This document shows, piece by piece, positions 49,427 to 50,766 of a DNA stretch of 50,766 nucleotides. Within the stretch, counting starts at the first letter, position 1; each line of letters starts with the position of its first letter. The notes beneath the pieces are model-generated. The model ran no database searches, had not been told where the DNA came from, and saw only the letters and a list, made by a program, of their open reading frames with translations. The translations under genes and the position numbers were made by a program. This DNA is from Ancylobacter novellus (GTDB lineage: Bacteria; Pseudomonadota; Alphaproteobacteria; Rhizobiales; Xanthobacteraceae): positions 1-50,766 of the forward strand of contig QFQD01000020.1 in assembly GCA_003241485.1 (NCBI GenBank), given 5' to 3'.

Positions 49427-50766
49427 AGACGATGCCCGGCCAGCGGTCGCCGGTGTAGCCGATCATGAAGGCGGACGGGCTGAGGAAGACGAGGTCGCCA
49501 TCGAGGTCCTCCGCCGTCGAGAGGCGGTTGCCGGCGGCGAATTCCTCGATCCGCTTGGGATCGGCCGACGACACCCACCGCGCCAGCTGGAATTCGGACA
49601 TGTCGAAGCCGACGTCGAGGCCATATTCGGCCTCCAGCCGGTTCTTCAGCACGTCCAGCTGCAGCGGACCGACCACGCCGACCAGCGCCGGGGAGCCGTC
49701 GGTCGGGCGGAACACCTGCACCACACCTTCTTCAGCCATCTCCTGCAGCGCCTGCTTCAGCTTCTTCGCCTTCATGGCGTCGGAGAGCTTCACACGGCGC
49801 AGGATTTCGGGGGCAAAGCTCGGCACGCCGACGAAGTTCAGCTCCTCGCCCTCGGTCAGCGTATCGCCGATGCGCAGATTGCCGTGGTTGGGAATGCCCA
49901 CCACGTCTCCGGCATAGGCTTCCTCCGCCAGCTGGCGGTCCTGCGCGAAGAAGAACTGCGGCGTGGCGAGGCTCATCGGCTTGCCGGTGCGCACGAGCTT
50001 GGCCTTCATGCCGCGCGAAAGCTTGCCCGAACACAACCGCGCAAAGGCGATGCGGTCGCGGTGGTTGGGATCCATGTTCGCCTGAATCTTGAACACGAAG
50101 GCCGTCATACGCGGCTCCTCGGCTTCCACCCGGCGCTTGTCGGCATCCTGCGCGCGCGGCGGCGGGGCATATTTGCCGAGCCCCTCAAGCAGGTCGCCGA
50201 CGCCGAAATTGCGCAGTGCCGAGCCGAAATAGACCGGCGTCAGATGACCTTCGAGGAAGGAGCCGAGGTCGAACGGGTTGCAGCCCTCGCGCACCAGCCC
50301 CAGTTCCTCGGTCAGCGCGCCCTCGTCCAGCGTGACGTTGAGCGCGGCGATGTCGGCCATGCTCATCTGCCGCAGCGGCCCGGTCTTGCCCTCGTCGCCA
50401 TCGAGCAGCCGCATGCCGCCTGTGGCGACGTCCATGGTGCCGACGAAGTCGCGCCCGCGTCCGACCGGCCAGGTCATCGGCGAGGTGTCGAGCGCCAGCG
50501 TCTTCTCGATCTCGTCAAGGATCTCGAACGGGTCGCGGCTCTCGCGGTCCATCTTGTTGATGAAGGTGATGATCGGAATGTCGCGCAGCCGGCAGACTTC
50601 AAGCAGCTTGCGCGTGCGCGCCTCGATGCCCTTGGCCGCGTCAATCACCATCACCGCAGCGTCGACCGCGGTCAGCGTGCGGTAGGTGTCTTCCGAGAAG
50701 TCCTCATGGCCCGGCGTGTCCAGAAGGTTGAACACGTGGTCCTCGAACTCGAAGGTCATGACCGAG
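49392..50766 (-). CDS. prfC: Peptide chain release factor 3, truncated by the window end
   Basis: PrfC (RF3) is a GTPase that removes RF1/RF2 from the ribosome after peptide release. The visible part is about 457 residues. The first codons read SVM, then TFEF and NLLDTPGHEDFSED, the G2-G3 region, so about 70 N-terminal residues including the P-loop lie beyond the window. NKMDRE (G4) and the RF3-specific C-terminal domain (GVVGPLQLDVL, EAEYGLDVGFD) follow. It is convergent with the diguanylate cyclase, overlapping by 35 bp. Confidence 0.96.
   Translation of the reverse strand, partial: SVMTFEFEDHVFNLLDTPGHEDFSEDTYRTLTAVDAAVMVIDAAKGIEARTRKLLEVCRLRDIPIITFINKMDRESRDPFEILDEIEKTLALDTSPMTWPVGRGRDFVGTMDVATGGMRLLDGDEGKTGPLRQMSMADIAALNVTLDEGALTEELGLVREGCNPFDLGSFLEGHLTPVYFGSALRNFGVGDLLEGLGKYAPPPRAQDADKRRVEAEEPRMTAFVFKIQANMDPNHRDRIAFARLCSGKLSRGMKAKLVRTGKPMSLATPQFFFAQDRQLAEEAYAGDVVGIPNHGNLRIGDTLTEGEELNFVGVPSFAPEILRRVKLSDAMKAKKLKQALQEMAEEGVVQVFRPTDGSPALVGVVGPLQLDVLKNRLEAEYGLDVGFDMSEFQLARWVSSADPKRIEEFAAGNRLSTAEDLDGDLVFLSPSAFMIGYTGDRWPGIVFTDVKDVKKAA

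Noticed and set aside
1..50766. tRNA, rRNA, CRISPR arrays, insertion sequences, integrases, phage or defence genes
   Set aside because: I read the gaps for TTCGA-type T-loops, regularly spaced repeats and transposase motifs and found none. All larger frames belong to housekeeping, envelope or signalling families, or are shadows.

Overview
The window is about 51 kb of GC-rich, densely packed chromosomal DNA from an alphaproteobacterium, most likely of the order Hyphomicrobiales (Rhizobiales). The evidence is an alphaproteobacterial two-cysteine porin, the gene orders lptF-lptG-lptD-surA-pdxA-rsmA, fabD-fabG-acpP-fabF-mltG-yicC-gmk, rpsF-rpsR-DUF2232-rplI and dnaB-alr-radA-cvpA-purF, a bS6 with a long glycine/arginine tail, and matches to EcfG- and CtrA-type control sites. 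A Xanthobacteraceae-like source is a guess. No tRNA, rRNA, CRISPR array, insertion sequence or prophage was seen.

Layout. Bases 1-1000: end of purM and purN. 1010-3612 (minus): a molybdopterin oxidoreductase translationally coupled to a small exported protein. 3696-5330 (minus): two tandem TerC/YjbE-family membrane proteins, each with a structured or palindromic upstream region. 5692-6114 (minus): ndk. 6281-7127: two tiny exported two-cysteine proteins with stress-type promoters and a strong terminator. 7421-9907: a DinB-fold protein and an ABC-F ATPase. 10241-11506 (minus): a porin. 11799-13786 (minus): holC and pepA. 13992-21852 (plus): lipopolysaccharide export (lptF, lptG, lptD), a SurA-like chaperone, pdxA and rsmA. 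21842-28443 (minus): gmk, yicC, mltG and the fatty-acid genes fabF, acpP, fabG, fabD. 28582-29427: a diguanylate cyclase. 29653-32136: ribosomal proteins bS6, bS18 and bL9 with a membrane protein between them. 32337-39750: cfa, dnaB, alr, an AT-rich insert carrying two duplicated small membrane proteins, radA and cvpA. 39852-42591: purF, a VOC protein and an SDR. 42566-47541 (minus): a DMT transporter, der, a small lipoprotein, a TPR-like membrane protein, panB and nnrU. 47716-50766: an L,D-transpeptidase, a second diguanylate cyclase and the truncated prfC.

Most of the window is housekeeping: purine synthesis (purM, purN, purF), envelope building (lptF/G/D, surA, porin, mltG, der with its lipoprotein and TPR neighbours), fatty-acid elongation, replication and repair (dnaB, radA, holC) and translation.

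The least explained part is 6281-7027. Two small exported proteins of 71-72 residues share a C-x19/20-C tail. The second has a textbook EcfG promoter (GGAAC-N17-CGTT) overlapped by a full CtrA site (TTAA-N7-TTAAC) and a structured leader; the first has a near match to the EcfG consensus. Other points of interest are the hairpin that holds the Shine-Dalgarno sequence of the molybdo-enzyme, the palindrome over the promoter of one terC gene, and the duplicated membrane genes inserted between alr and radA, where a second CtrA-like site lies in front of radA. All regulatory calls are pattern matches by eye and are untested.
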